A stretch of 64,000 nt of DNA from Pinguiococcus pyrenoidosus (taxonomy: Eukaryota; Sar; Pinguiophyceae; Pinguiochrysidales; Pinguiochrysidaceae): assembly GCA_019677205.1 (NCBI GenBank), contig JAAMXY010004238.1, forward strand, positions 1-64,000. The letters run 5' to 3'. Each line of letters begins with the position of its first letter. The stretch's first letter is position 1. The notes under the pieces are model-generated. The model saw nothing but the letters and a program-made list of their open reading frames with translations, was not told where the DNA came from and searched no databases. The position numbers and the translations under genes were made by a program. Below, piece by piece: positions 1 through 11,041 of this stretch.

Positions 1-284
1 TGGAAAACAATTCCTACGAAGGCGACTTGCCATACAGTGTCCCACGATCAACGCTGGTTGGCCAGTGATGACTCCACCGTTCATATCAAGCTGTCCCTTC
101 CAATCAGCGTCGAGCGCCAACTCCTGCCAAATTCACGCGCTACAGTCCCGGAGCCAATCAGGGGCTTGGCAATCTCGCCGAGTAGCGTTCACATCGGAAA
201 TCTTCGACGACCACCCTTGGGCTCGCTGGGGCCTCTCCGAGGACCAATTGGCTGTCCGCACGATTGAGGAGGGCAGGTGCGGAG

Positions 285-3026
285 ATGGCAGTGGTTGCGC
301 GGCTTTTGGGTCTCGCCCTGCTGCTCCACCACTGCTCCAAAGAAGTTGCAAGTTGCGATCAGCGGCAGGATTGCGACGCCCCCGAAGTCTCTCTGGACAG
401 TGTTCCTCCCTCGGCCGACCTCCCCACTTTGCTTGAGAATGGAGATGGAAGGCGAGCGCAGCGGAAGCGTGGACACCTGCGAGGCGCCGATGAAGCGCCG
501 ATCGCGGGCGAAGCCGACTCGGCTTTTGAACCCGAGCAGGCGCAGTCGGGGGAAGGGCAGCGATTGAGCCGTACCGCAGAGGGTCAGGGCACGGAAGAGC
601 AAAGTCGCAGGTGCGTTGCAACGACACTGGGGACTGCAGCCGTGCCGCAAGCCAACGTGGGCGTCGTTGTTCTTTGACTAGGCATTTGGATGTGGTGACG
701 CTCGCGAGTGTTGGCTCGTTCCAGGGAGGCATGTCAATCTCGGAAGGGATCGAGAAGGCCGAGAAGAAGATGCGGGAGAATGGAGGGACCGATGTGAGCC
801 TCGTACAGGTGACGTGATGTCGAGCTGCGGCTCGTCTGAAGGATGGCACGCGCTGAAGCAAGAGACAGCCGTACTCGCAGGCTTCTGGCAGCGACGCACG
901 CCAAGAGTCTGAGGGCAGCGAGGGAGAAGCGGGTGACGCGACGGCGCCTGCAGATGATGACCTGTTGGAGGCCCAAGACCAAGCAGGAAAACGCGAAGAG
1001 AAGACCTCCTCGTCCCGCAGTCCATCGGAGGTCAGCAATCATGAGTCGGCGACGCTGGACGCCAAGGGTGGTAGCGCGACTGCGGGGCCGTCGTCAAAGG
1101 CAACCAGAAGGGATGGAGCTCATGAATCGGGAGCAAACGCAGAGGCCGCTATGCCGAAGACGCAAACCTCAGAGGGGAAGCCCGAAGGTAATGAAGAAAG
1201 CTCTACGTAGCTCTTGAAGACAGGCCGAAGGAAGCTGACCAATAGAAGACTACACGCCAGATCAACTTCAATCAAAGCAAGTCGTTGCGACGGCAAGCCA
1301 GCGTCCAGGCAGTGACGAAAGCGCAGAAGCTCTCAGAGGCCCAAAGCTGCAAGCGCAGCTGGTCGACCTTGCTGTGGTGACTTCGCCTTACCGCGACTCG
1401 GTCGGTGAGTGATCCCCGAAGGAGACGACGACTGGAACACTCGCTCACGGAAACCACGCCGGACAGCCGTCGATTCTGCAGACCGTTCCCCGGCTTATCG
1501 ACGCAAGGAGAACGAGTTCTGGATGCTGCGCGCGCTGCCGCTTGCGTCCACGTACCGATTTGCGCTGCATGACAAGCGCATTCCGGACGAAGTGAGGGTG
1601 CATATTCCGGAGCATGTGATGATTCTTTCCCCTCTGTGCACCATGCGGATGGAGAGGGAAGGACCACACGACAGATGCTGGTCTACCCAGGGATCCTTCG
1701 GGTCTGGGGGACTGGGAACGATTGCTGCCGTGCGCATCAACTTCTTTTCCCTCGCGCTGACCAAGGGATGCGAAGTGGCCTTGGAGACGACAAGCAGCGC
1801 CGCAGAAGGCGTGACGGATGAGCTTTTCGACGACTACTTCAACTTCGGCGACGGCTGCTCGACGGTTGAGGAGCTTACGAGCGCCAACGGTTTGGTCTTG
1901 AAAGACATGAGGGGCCAAGGGGGAAAGTCCTGCATCGGTGAAGCTGGGATCATCTGCCGCGTAACGCGTGTGAAGGGCTCCTTGATTGGAAGGCACCTCA
2001 TTCGTACGGTGAGCGTCATGCGGCGAAAGTATTACTCCAGGTGCGCAATAGCTATCCATCATGCCGTCCAGAAAAGCAGAAAGAGCAACACTGAAGGCGG
2101 CGTTGTTTGCAACCTGCAAAGGTACCACCCAACGAAGGACTTGTCGTGGTTTCCGCCGTTCGCGTCGAGCTCGAATCTGGTGGTGGGGGACGGCGATTCT
2201 GCTGCCGTGCACAAGTGCCAAGACCTGCCGCTGACGATGACCATCGTGGTGCATCTCCGTCGCGGAGACATGGTGGAAGGGATGAAGCGGTGGGTCCCAG
2301 ATGAAGCAATCACTCAGCTTCTCACCTCGCTGGTTGGCGTTCTTCGGCCCTTCGAAGAGGGAGCTTCGTCGATGAACCCGATGGATCATTGCCCAGCGTC
2401 GATCTCCTCGTCATCGGCACTGAGACCTGAGATGCGCTTCGTGCTTCACTTCTTATCTCAGGTGCGATGCCGATGCCGACGAGCGCGTTCCTTCCAATGC
2501 CGGCATCTCGAATTCACCAGGCGTGAACACAGGGCTCTCCGGAGGCGTTTCCCATTGGGGAGTGGAGCAGCATTCTGAATGGCCTGCACCGCGAGCCGCA
2601 AACCAGATTTGTGCCGCACCTGAATGGCACGGAGAGCGCTTTCGTCGCCTTTACGCACATGGTGGAGGCAGATATCCTCCTTCACGGCCAGTCCTTTTTT
2701 GCATCGGTCCCGGCCCGGATCTTCTCGACAGGTGTTTCCAAGAACTACGCGGAGCGGGGAACGCGGCGGCAGAAGGTGAGAAATGCTGAGAAGCAGTGCT
2801 GAGAAGCAGTGCTGCAAAGGCATACGGTGAGGAGCGGGCACTGCCCAGGCTTCTGCTTACCCAGATTGCTTCCAAGGTTCACATGGAGACGGACGAGATT
2901 CCCGACCGAGTGTTCGATTTTGACGGCTTCTTTGATGACGCGTTCCGGAGCCGCGTGGCTGCCCGAGCGTGCGAAAAGATGAATGCGATTCGATCGTCGC
3001 CTGACCGTGCAGGTGTTTGCAAGTAA
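285..3026 (+). CDS. HxRRGD glycosyltransferase-like protein, copy 1 (seven exons)
   Basis: Predicted secretory-pathway glycosyltransferase of about 687 aa. Exons 285-610, 682-808, 881-1187, 1482-2040, 2122-2461, 2533-2775 and 2865-3026; all phases agree. The N-terminus is a short signal or anchor (MAVVARLLGLALLLHH). Exons 1-3 encode a low-complexity acidic, Ser-rich stem. The folded part starts in exon 4 (KENEFWMLRALPLA). The motif HLRRGD at about residue 484 resembles the nucleotide-sugar-binding H-x-R-R-G-D/T loop of fucosyltransferase families (GT11, GT23 and related); the downstream block AFVAFTHMVEADILLHGQS fits the conserved C-terminal part of such enzymes. Donor and acceptor sugars cannot be read from sequence. 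The gene lies directly upstream of its paralogue at 3467 and shares its last four introns in position and phase. The catalytic half is well supported; the stem exons are less certain. Confidence 0.72.
2784..2809 (+). repeat. 13-bp tandem duplication in the last intron of the first glycosyltransferase
   Basis: TGCTGAGAAGCAG occurs twice back to back inside intron 2776-2864, with a third partial copy after it. This looks like a small replication-slippage duplication. Confidence 0.8.
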
Positions 3027-3466
3027 TGTTGAAGATGCGGGCCTCAGGAAGGAGGAACGCCCTGTCCAGTCCTTTGCTGTGCCGTCGCGCTGAGGCCATG
3101 AAGCAGTTGTACCCAAGAGACGGGATTATACTCGAGCCTTCGAAGCATTGCTTGCCGAACAAGCAATATCCAGAGTAACGCACAGCTTCGCCGCATCACT
3201 TCTGCAGTTCATCTCCTTCCAAGACTCCCGATCCTCTCGACAGCGTCCGTAGCCATGCCGCGAGCATACGGACACGGGACAAGGACAAGGACACGTCCAT
3301 CATACACAGCATCCTTATTTTGTGAAACGTTTCTGAGCTTCGGGACGGACGGACAGACAGAACCAATTTCTTCCATTTTACGCCGCAGTCGGTGGCTGCC
3401 GTCCGCGCCTCGTTGTGTGCCACTTTGGGTCAGTGGAGCGCGCCAAACTTCCAGCATCGGCTAGCG

Positions 3467-4199
3467 ATGAGAAGAGCGAGCATCGCGTTCCTCGCGCTGC
3501 TTCTCGGTGCCCTGCTTCTGCTCCTGCAGTGCGGCGGAGACTTCGCTCAAGTGGGGGAGGCACAGGATCAAGGCGTCTTCGAGGAATCGGCGGTTGTTTC
3601 GCGTGGATTGGGCGATGTCGACGATGCCGTCGACTTTGAGAGCACCGGGGCGGATCTGGAACTCGCTGCGAGCCTCGAGCGCCTCGGCGATTCGCCGGAG
3701 ACACTCGAAGAGGTCTTTGGCTTCGCACGCGAACTTGCGGCCTCCTCTGGAGACGAGGTGTTGAGCGACTTCGTGGACGCTCGCACTGCACAGGGCCCTC
3801 AGCGCAGGTGCGGCCAAGGCCCCGGGAGTTTCCGCGTTGACGGCGAAAGCTGAGGAAAGAGTGACTTCCACCGATCGTCTTTGCTTTCAGGAACCTGCAA
3901 AGGGTGATGCCGGTCACTGGCGCTTCGACTCGAATAAGCAGCTCCACGCACGTCAGCGTAGAGCGAAAGGCGCGTTCAGGCGTGAGCTCTGGCGCGGACG
4001 CGGAAGCAATGCCCTTGGCCGCACTTGGCATGCCCCAGCGTGCCTCGCGGGCAATCGTCGACGAGCCAGAGGAAATTGGTAAGCACTCCATTCAAGCTTC
4101 ATCCTTCCGGAGGCGAAGTAGGAAGTGTGAGCCGGACAGAGATCGGATGCTGGGTCGAGGCCCTTAAGATGGAGGAATTGTCGGGACAGAGAGAGAGAA

Positions 4200-4297
<98 letters not shown>

Positions 4298-5973
4298 GAG
4301 AGCGAGAGACTTGAGGAGACTTCGGCCGAAGTGCTCCTGTGTAGCGCGCGAGCTGTTCAGATTCTCTCTTTGCGTTGCCGTCAAGAGGGGGGAAAGCAGA
4401 GCAGGAGATAGGCGCCCCGAGCTGCAACGGCTTCTGACCCTCCAGATTCCCTAGATCATTCGCCGGAGTACCTGCGCAGGGAGAAGGAGTTCTGGTTGAT
4501 GCGCTCGCTGCCGCTGGCGGCGGCGTATCGCTTTCCGCTGCATGACAAGAACATCCCTCAAGGCGTGAGAAGGGATATACCGACCCACGTCATGGTCAGT
4601 GCGCCTCTGTGTACCATGCGGATGGACAAGGCGGCGCCGCGGGACAAATGCTGGACGGCCCAGGGGTCTCCCGGCGGCGGAGGAATCGGGGCCATGGCTT
4701 CAATTCGCATCAACTTCATATCCTTTGCTTTGACGAAGGGATGCGACATCGCGTATGAGCCATCGCCGAGCCTTGGTCACAAAGAGAGCGTTGTCGTCTT
4801 CAATGATTACTTCAACTTTGGAGACGGGTGCCATACGGTGAAAGATCTGACCGAGGGCACGGGGCTAATCCTGAAGGATATGCGCATCCCGGGGGCAAAG
4901 TCATGCATCAAGGAGCTCGGAGTCATTTGCCGGGTGCGGCGCGTCAAAGGCTTCATGTCCGGTCAGCATCTGGTCCGCACGATAAGCATGTTGCGGCGCA
5001 AGTACTACTCGAGGTGCGAGCCATCTTCGGATGTCCTTCACACATGCTTCAGCTCACCCAGCAGCTGCTCTGACGTCTTTCCAAGGTATCATCCGACGAA
5101 GGACATGCTGTGGTACTCACCCTTCGCGTCGGCCTCCAACTTGCGAGTGGATGACAGCAAGCTCGGGTGGCCTACTTGTGAGGATCTCCCGCTGACGATG
5201 AATGTCGTGCTGCACGTGCGGCGAGGAGACATTCAGGATGGAATGACGAAGAGATGGGTGCCCGATCTCGCCATCACCCAGCTCCTAGAGCATCTGGTCC
5301 GGGCTGTGAAGGATTTCGAGGAGCTTCCGTCGGGCAAGAGACCGAGAGACCAGTGCCCTCCGCTTCCGAAGTCGAAGCCCCTGCCTCGGCCTCAGATGCG
5401 ATTCGTCGTCCACTTCTCCTCTCAGGTTTGGATCAAAGAAAAAAGCGTAGAGCTGTTGATGACCTCATCTGACAAGTCACATGGCAGGGATCACCCGAGG
5501 CGTTCCCCATCGGAGAGTGGAGCAGGACGCTGAGGGTCCTACAGCACTCACCACGGACAAGATTTGTGCCTCATCTCAACAGCTCGGAGAGCGCTTTCGT
5601 GGCTTTCACACACGTCATCGAGTCGGACATTCTGCTGTACGGCCATTCTGCCTTTTCGTCGGTGCCAGGGCGATTCTATACGACGGGCGTGGCCAAGAAC
5701 TACGCCGAGAGGAGAGTTCCGCGTAAAAGGGTGAGAAGCGCCTTCCTTCCTCTGTCATCATCCTTGCCAAGGTGGCCGCAGTTGCTCCTCCTCACGCACT
5801 CTCTACCACCAAATCAGGGACCGAAGGAGAAGTTGATCGATAAGCAACTGGAGCCGTCGTACGATTTCAATGGATTCTTCGACGAAGGCTTCCAGGGCAG
5901 AGTGGTGGCTCGGGCCTGTGAGAAGATGAGAGCGATCCGGGAGTCCCGCGACCATTCGCGTGTCTGCGTGTAG
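3467..5973 (+). CDS. HxRRGD glycosyltransferase-like protein, copy 2 (six exons)
   Basis: Paralogue of the gene at 285, about 611 aa. Exons 3467-3807, 3891-4078, 4446-5013, 5086-5425, 5488-5730 and 5818-5973; phases agree throughout. The N-terminus MRRASIAFLALLLGALLLLL is a clear signal or membrane anchor, as expected for a Golgi type II enzyme. A variable stem precedes the catalytic region (KEFWLMRSLPLAAAYRF). HVRRGD lies at about residue 409; the C-terminal block SDILLYGHSAFSSVPGRF closely matches copy 1 and resembles fucosyltransferase-type folds. The four downstream introns sit at exactly the same codons and phases as in copy 1, while intron sequences and stem exons have diverged, so the pair arose by tandem duplication after those introns were present. 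The intron at 4079-4445 carries a long GA microsatellite. It ends 72 bp from the convergent EGF gene. Confidence 0.78.
4203..4293 (+). repeat. (GA)n microsatellite in an intron
   Basis: About 45 uninterrupted GA units inside intron 4079-4445 of the second glycosyltransferase. It produces artefactual open frames on both strands (Arg-Glu or Leu-Ser repeats) that are not genes. Confidence 0.97.
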
Positions 5974-6045
5974 AGTCGATCGATGGGCAAGTGCCAGGAC
6001 AGGTCGAACCAGAATGAAACCTTTCAAAGCTTCGTCCGCGGCACG

Positions 6046-8160
6046 TCACCATGGCGTCGTGCCTACGCGCTCCGTCGTGACTCTTCTGAAAGTCGCCCCT
6101 CTCCATTCTGACGTGCCTCGGAGGCGTTCGATGGTCTCCGAGTCCACGATGGGCTCGACTTCTCCACAGTTCGCGATGGGTCCGTCGTTCCCTTGGCCGT
6201 CGCTAGCCCCGAAGCCGTCGAAGCACATGCAGTCGCCCGTCTCCCTGTTGCAGATGCCCCGATTGCTGCATTCCGCAAACTCCTTGGTGCCCCTGGTAAT
6301 CTCGACGCTGCGATCATCGATGGAGTCGACATCGGTGGAGGTGAGGGAGATGGCCGGGACGTCGCCAGTGGGATACCGAAACTCGATGCGAAATATCACA
6401 CCGGCCGCTGAGCAGATGGTCGACCCTCCTGCGCTCGGAGAGTGCTCGAAGACCCGCACATCACCAATGCTGCCCAGTGCTTCGAGGGCTGCCTCTAGCT
6501 GTGCCGTTGTCGCCGTGACCGGGACTGCGCCTGTCTGGTGCTGCCGAAACGTGAGCCGAATCGTGCCGTCCATCGCGGTGTCTTGGCAGGAAATCTGCTG
6601 GAATTCATTGACCTGGCCGGTCGTGAGCGGGTCGTCTCCGAACGGACAGCTTCTCTCCGTGCAGTCGTAGCCCACGTAGCCATCTTCGCAGTAGCAGCCC
6701 TGGACCATTTCGTAGTCCCACGTGGCCGGCTTGTTCGGGACCTGGCCATACGTGAGACCCGCGTCGTCGCCGTTCACGGTGGCAAGCTCCGCGAGCTTCT
6801 CCATGCTCAAGCACTGCCCTTTGTTGTTGCAGATGCCGTCCCCGGGATCTGGGCACTTGAGAAGGTCGCAGGAAGCCCCCTCGAAGTTGCCATCGCAGAT
6901 GCAGAAGCCGGTGGCCCGGTCGCAGATCCCTCGGTTGGAGCATTCCATGCGGCTGTTGTCAAGGTGCGCCACGTCGTTGGCGGTGGGAAAGGCAAACCAC
7001 GGCCGGCCCAAGGGGCAGAGCCGCTCCGAGCATGCTGCGCCGGTCCAGCCCGCGCTGCACTCGCAGCGGTAGGTCGGGACCCCCGTGCAGGTGCCATGCG
7101 CACTGCATTGGATCTCCCCCACGCACTTTGTGACGGTCCGCTCGACGTAGCCGCAGTCGCCCCTCTGTCCCGGTCCTCTGACGCTCGGGTCCAGTCCGTC
7201 TCCCGTTGAGTAGCCCGTTTCGCACGTGCAGCTCCCGGTCCTGGTGTCGCAGGTGCCTCGGTTGGAGCAGATGTCGTCCTCCCGCGTGCCTTTCGACACC
7301 TCCGTGATCGACATGGGGTCCACGGCAGCCGGGGGAATCAGCAGACTGTCGTCCTCGATCAGCAACGGCACGTCTCCAAAGTCTTGGAGAAACGTCACGG
7401 TGAAGGCGTGGCCTCCCATGGTGCAAGCGGTGGTCGTGACGCCCTGGAAGTTGACGCTGACGCCGTCGAGGTACTCGTTGCTGATGCTCGGGATTGCGTC
7501 CAGCGCGTTCTGGACATCCAGCGCCGACGCGTCATGGCGGATGGGCGTCGTCGTGAAGCCTCGGAAGAACAGCGTGAAGCTGCCGTCGACGGCGGTGCAG
7601 GTGATCTCCTGCACCTCGTTCTGCTGCGGCGTCCCGCCATCCGTCAGCGTGGTCAGGGGATCGTCCCCGGTCGGGCAGTCCAGCAAGGAGCAGTCGTATC
7701 CGCTGAACCCGACGTCACAGTCGCAGCCATGGACCATCTCAGCGTCCCACTGATTGGCGTAGGTGTAGGTGGCGCCGTCTCCGGGGTCCATCTTGTGCGC
7801 GTAGTGCTCCATGCTGAGGCAGGCGCCGCGGCCGCTGCACTGCAGTCCGCACTCAAGCCGTTCGCAGGCGGCCCCCGTGAAGCCAGGCCGACAGAGGCAC
7901 TGTCCGGTCCTGGTATCGCATATGCCCATGTTCGAGCACTCCTGCGGGTTGTGCGCATCGTCGATTCCGGCCGCCAGGTCTGACCACGCGAAGTGCTTCG
8001 GGCATTCCCGGAGGCTGCAGTCTCCCCCCGCATAGCCCTCGAAGCAGGCGCAGACTCGATTGGCTGTCTTGCACTCCCCATGGCCGCTGCACAGGTTGGG
8101 ACACGAGTTGGCGGACGCGAACTCCACCAGAGCAGCCGCGGCAACGAGCAGCACCAGCAT
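6046..8160 (-). CDS. Secreted EGF-like repeat protein (intronless)
   Basis: 704-aa Cys-rich extracellular protein in one exon. Signal peptide MLVLLVAAAALVEFASA, then EGF-like modules of the type C-S-N-x-G-I-C-D-x-x-T-G-x-C-x-C-x-x-G-F (for example near residues 55, 295, 400 and 650). Two larger units repeat the same order: EGF modules, a CSGRGACLSME or CNNKGQCLSME module, a GYDCSLLDCPTGDDPLTT or GYDCTERSCPFGDDPLTT module, and a Cys-poor 80-90-residue beta-rich segment beginning EVQEITC or EFQQISC. It has therefore grown by internal duplication. No transmembrane helix or GPI-type tail is visible, so it is probably secreted or wall-associated. This architecture recurs in stramenopile, haptophyte and other algal genomes without a known role. 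The ATG is fixed by the signal peptide. Confidence 0.9.
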   Translation of the reverse strand: MLVLLVAAAALVEFASANSCPNLCSGHGECKTANRVCACFEGYAGGDCSLRECPKHFAWSDLAAGIDDAHNPQECSNMGICDTRTGQCLCRPGFTGAACERLECGLQCSGRGACLSMEHYAHKMDPGDGATYTYANQWDAEMVHGCDCDVGFSGYDCSLLDCPTGDDPLTTLTDGGTPQQNEVQEITCTAVDGSFTLFFRGFTTTPIRHDASALDVQNALDAIPSISNEYLDGVSVNFQGVTTTACTMGGHAFTVTFLQDFGDVPLLIEDDSLLIPPAAVDPMSITEVSKGTREDDICSNRGTCDTRTGSCTCETGYSTGDGLDPSVRGPGQRGDCGYVERTVTKCVGEIQCSAHGTCTGVPTYRCECSAGWTGAACSERLCPLGRPWFAFPTANDVAHLDNSRMECSNRGICDRATGFCICDGNFEGASCDLLKCPDPGDGICNNKGQCLSMEKLAELATVNGDDAGLTYGQVPNKPATWDYEMVQGCYCEDGYVGYDCTERSCPFGDDPLTTGQVNEFQQISCQDTAMDGTIRLTFRQHQTGAVPVTATTAQLEAALEALGSIGDVRVFEHSPSAGGSTICSAAGVIFRIEFRYPTGDVPAISLTSTDVDSIDDRSVEITRGTKEFAECSNRGICNRETGDCMCFDGFGASDGQGNDGPIANCGEVEPIVDSETIERLRGTSEWRGATFRRVTTERVGTTPW

Positions 8161-8609
8161 CTCTCCTGCTTTGCAACTGAGGCAACCTCAGACAATGATG
8201 CACACAGACAAGAGTCGGAGGATGCCCCGTCTACAGTGCGCAAGGCATGTCATCCGAAGCAAGGCGAGGCCGCGTCATCCATGCTGAGACAACGCCCGGA
8301 CCCTGCAGAGGACAACTGGAGCGTCGAGAACTCGCAGGTCCGGAAATCTTGCAAAAAGTCCGGGAGCCTGAATCTCCGGAACGCTCCGAAGCATGTCCAT
8401 GGCGGTATCATTGACTAACTGTAGTACCAATATGGTGCCGGAAGTACAATGTACTCAAGTATTCTCTACAATGCAAGGTACCATGCGCAAGCGTCAGCTG
8501 ATCATTGGGCGCAGATGCCTCATTTTGGCGCCACGCGGCACCGAAGCCGTCCTACAGGTCGCGCGCGGGACGCGCTTTGTTCCCCTTGGGCAAGCTCTAT
8601 GGTGGAAGG
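8161..8609. promoter_or_regulatory. Divergent intergenic region (EGF gene / J-domain gene)
   Basis: 449 bp between two head-to-head start codons; presumed bidirectional promoter. No TATA box stands out. TTTTGGCGCC at 8524-8533 resembles an E2F site. No gene is recognisable here. Confidence 0.45.
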
Positions 8610-10910
8610 ATGCGTCGCGCTCGCTGGGTTTCCCATGTGGTGGGCCTCCGGAGGTACAGCAGTGAGCCGCATGCCGTGCTAGGTACTATCGTCCCCCGTG
8701 CGCATCTGGCCTGAGCCGTTGGACGCGGAGCTGACGCGCGATTGTAAGGCGTGGTCAAGGGCGCCAAGGGCGATGCGATCAAGGAGGCCTTTCGGCGACG
8801 CGTGAAGGAGATGCATCCGGACCTGGCGCGCTCGCGAGGCGTGTCCAAGGAGAAGCTGACCAAGGACTTCCAGGTGGATTTACATCTTCACACAGTTTGC
8901 TTTGCGACCGAGATCAAGCTGCCTGCGGTCTCTGCACTTTGTTGCGGTCACTCCATTGAGCTGACCCAAAGTTGCGCCCAAACAGGCCCTTCAAGCAGCG
9001 TACAAGTCCTTGGTGATCGGGAGCTCCGCGGCAGGGGACGCCACCACCTCCGCCTCGGCAGGATCGTCGCAGGCAGCATTTTGGGACACGCAATGCGAAG
9101 AAGACGTGAGCCGGCACAAGACGGCCGCGTTGGAGAAGCTGCCGGTGGATCTGTTCCTTGTTGGAGCGGAGAGAGACTTCTACGCAGCGCTGGATCACGC
9201 GTATCACGGCCCGAATCTTCGCATCCGCGATCCGTTCCACTGGCCGATGGCGTTCGAGCTCGAGGTGCGCAATAGGGAGTCGCTACACCCGCACCTTCTA
9301 GAGATCACCAGCGGGAGGACCAGGATCGGGTACATCCGCGAGAGGCCAACGAAACAGAAAGAGAAAGGCTCCGCCACATGCGGGGATTGGGGGAGGGACG
9401 TATCAGAGCTCGAGCTATGCTTCGCGGGAACGGTCGTCGCCCGAGCGGAGCGCCGCCTCGAGACCCACTGCCGTGAAGGGTTGCCGCCGGAGCTCCAGGA
9501 CAGGTTGCAGGGCAGTGAGCGCTGCCTGCTCGATACCATCCGGGTCTACAGTTGCGCGACTCCACCAGTTCTTGAAGCCGAGAAGGAGACAAAGGCACCG
9601 AGAGCCTTTGCCAGGCAGGAAACGGTTCACGGCATTGAAGACGGGGAGGCGCAGAAAGCCAGGGAACTTCAGGAGAATCTGAAGGCAAGCGCGCAGGCTG
9701 CGAAGGAGGACGCAGCAGTACGGGAGAGGGAAATGGAGTTTCTCCCTCCTCTCACGAAGAGCCGATGGCTGCGGAAACGCCGGAAAATGTTTGCAGACAA
9801 GGGAAAAGCCAAAGAGGACGGCGTTGAGTCTCGTGATGAGGACGGCGGACTTGACCTCGAAAGCATACCCAATCCGTTTTGGATACAGCCTTCCCCACGG
9901 AAGGTACGGAAGACCAAGACCGCAGAGACACCCGCTCCCACCACCATCCGCAGGGCGACGATCTTGCCCTTTTGGTTTTTACGTTGCTCGCATCCAACTG
10001 ATACTTTCCCTGCCTCTCTTTGTCAAACTAGATCGAGTGGGGTCAAGGCGTTTTTGTGGACTTTCCTCCAGCTGGAGAGGAGGTAGCTACCGTTCTGGGG
10101 ATGCAGGAGGCGAACGCGGGGCTGTCGTGGGGCACTCGCTTTGAAGCCGTTCCGCGTCGGCCGGAGGAATCAACTGCCCAAGGAGAGTGCGGCGCTTTGA
10201 ATCACTACTGCCGAGTGGCCTGGTCCGCCGGAGTGGAGCTGAATTACTGGTTCTCCCATGATGGGAAGCTGCGAGCTCGCATCTCGAGGGCCGCGCTACC
10301 GGGATCGGACTTGTGGTATTTCGAGCCGCGGTCGGAAGACCACACTTTTGCGAGCTTCTACGTCGAGTTGGATCCGTACCGCGCGCTGAGGCACAGTGCG
10401 GGCTGGGGTTCGCTGCACCCGAGCGTCGTGACGCTCACCCTTGCCTACCGAGCCCTGGACATCCTCAATCTCAGGAGCTCAGACGACGAGCAGCGGCTTG
10501 CACTGCCGCAGACGGGAGGCGTCTCCACTCGGATGCACCCTGGACAGGAGGGACGCGCTTCTGATGGACAGCTCTTCGGCTTCAGTCGGTGGTTTGGCAA
10601 CAAGTCTCCACCCGAAGGCGAGGAGGGAGTCGCGTCGGTGCCGTCCCCGCTGTTGGTGAATGCCAGGGAGAGGGCAAAAGCCCTATCGACGGCGAGCATG
10701 GACATCACAAGCCGCATAGGCCATGTGCTCGGGTTCCGAAAATTCGACCCCGTAGCGAATCGGTAAGTAGTCTCTGCAGTGGTCGCCGATTGGTTCTCAC
10801 TGACGCACAGTTTGCCTGTCTGTTGTAGGAAGAAGAAGCAGGAGTTGCACGCCAAGATTTTGAACAACCTCGAGGCGCGCCGAGCTAAGGGCGCTTCGCG
10901 CGATGAGTAG
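8610..10910 (+). CDS. J-domain protein with mitochondrial-type leader
   Basis: About 642 aa; exons 8610-8682, 8749-8873, 8986-9903, 10032-10762 and 10829-10910. Residues 1-16 (MRRARWVSHVVGLRRY) form a basic amphipathic presequence, suggesting mitochondrial import. A J domain follows directly (SEPHAVLGVVKGAKGDAI, HPD at residues 47-49, DFQALQAAYKSL), so it should stimulate an Hsp70. The J domain is cut by two introns; splicing joins A-V-L-G-V perfectly. The remaining roughly 550 residues are unrecognised: a conserved-looking segment with FYAALDHAYHGP, a charged linker (about 230-350), a compact region ending in FRKFDPVANRKKK and a basic Lys/Arg tail. This is a class III (C-type) J protein with no Gly/Phe or zinc region. 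It converges on the CRT-like gene 131 bp away. Confidence 0.82.
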
Positions 10911-11041
10911 CCGTTGGTGCCATCCAGGCGAAAGCATTTCCAATACACATGTGCGGATGCTTCTCGGTCCCTTGCACCGTCTTTCCCGGACCCACCGGTC
11001 TTTCATCCTTTCTGATGCCGACGGCGATGCTGAAGCTACCG

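Noticed and set aside
133-1038. 301-codon minus-strand frame over the first glycosyltransferase
   Set aside because: Antisense to signal-peptide and stem exons; composition (Arg, Ser, Pro, Leu) is typical of GC-driven shadow frames.
4079-4445. Arg-Glu or Leu-Ser repeat protein across the GA tract
   Set aside because: The tract lies in an intron with consistent splice phases on both sides; the frame is a microsatellite artefact.
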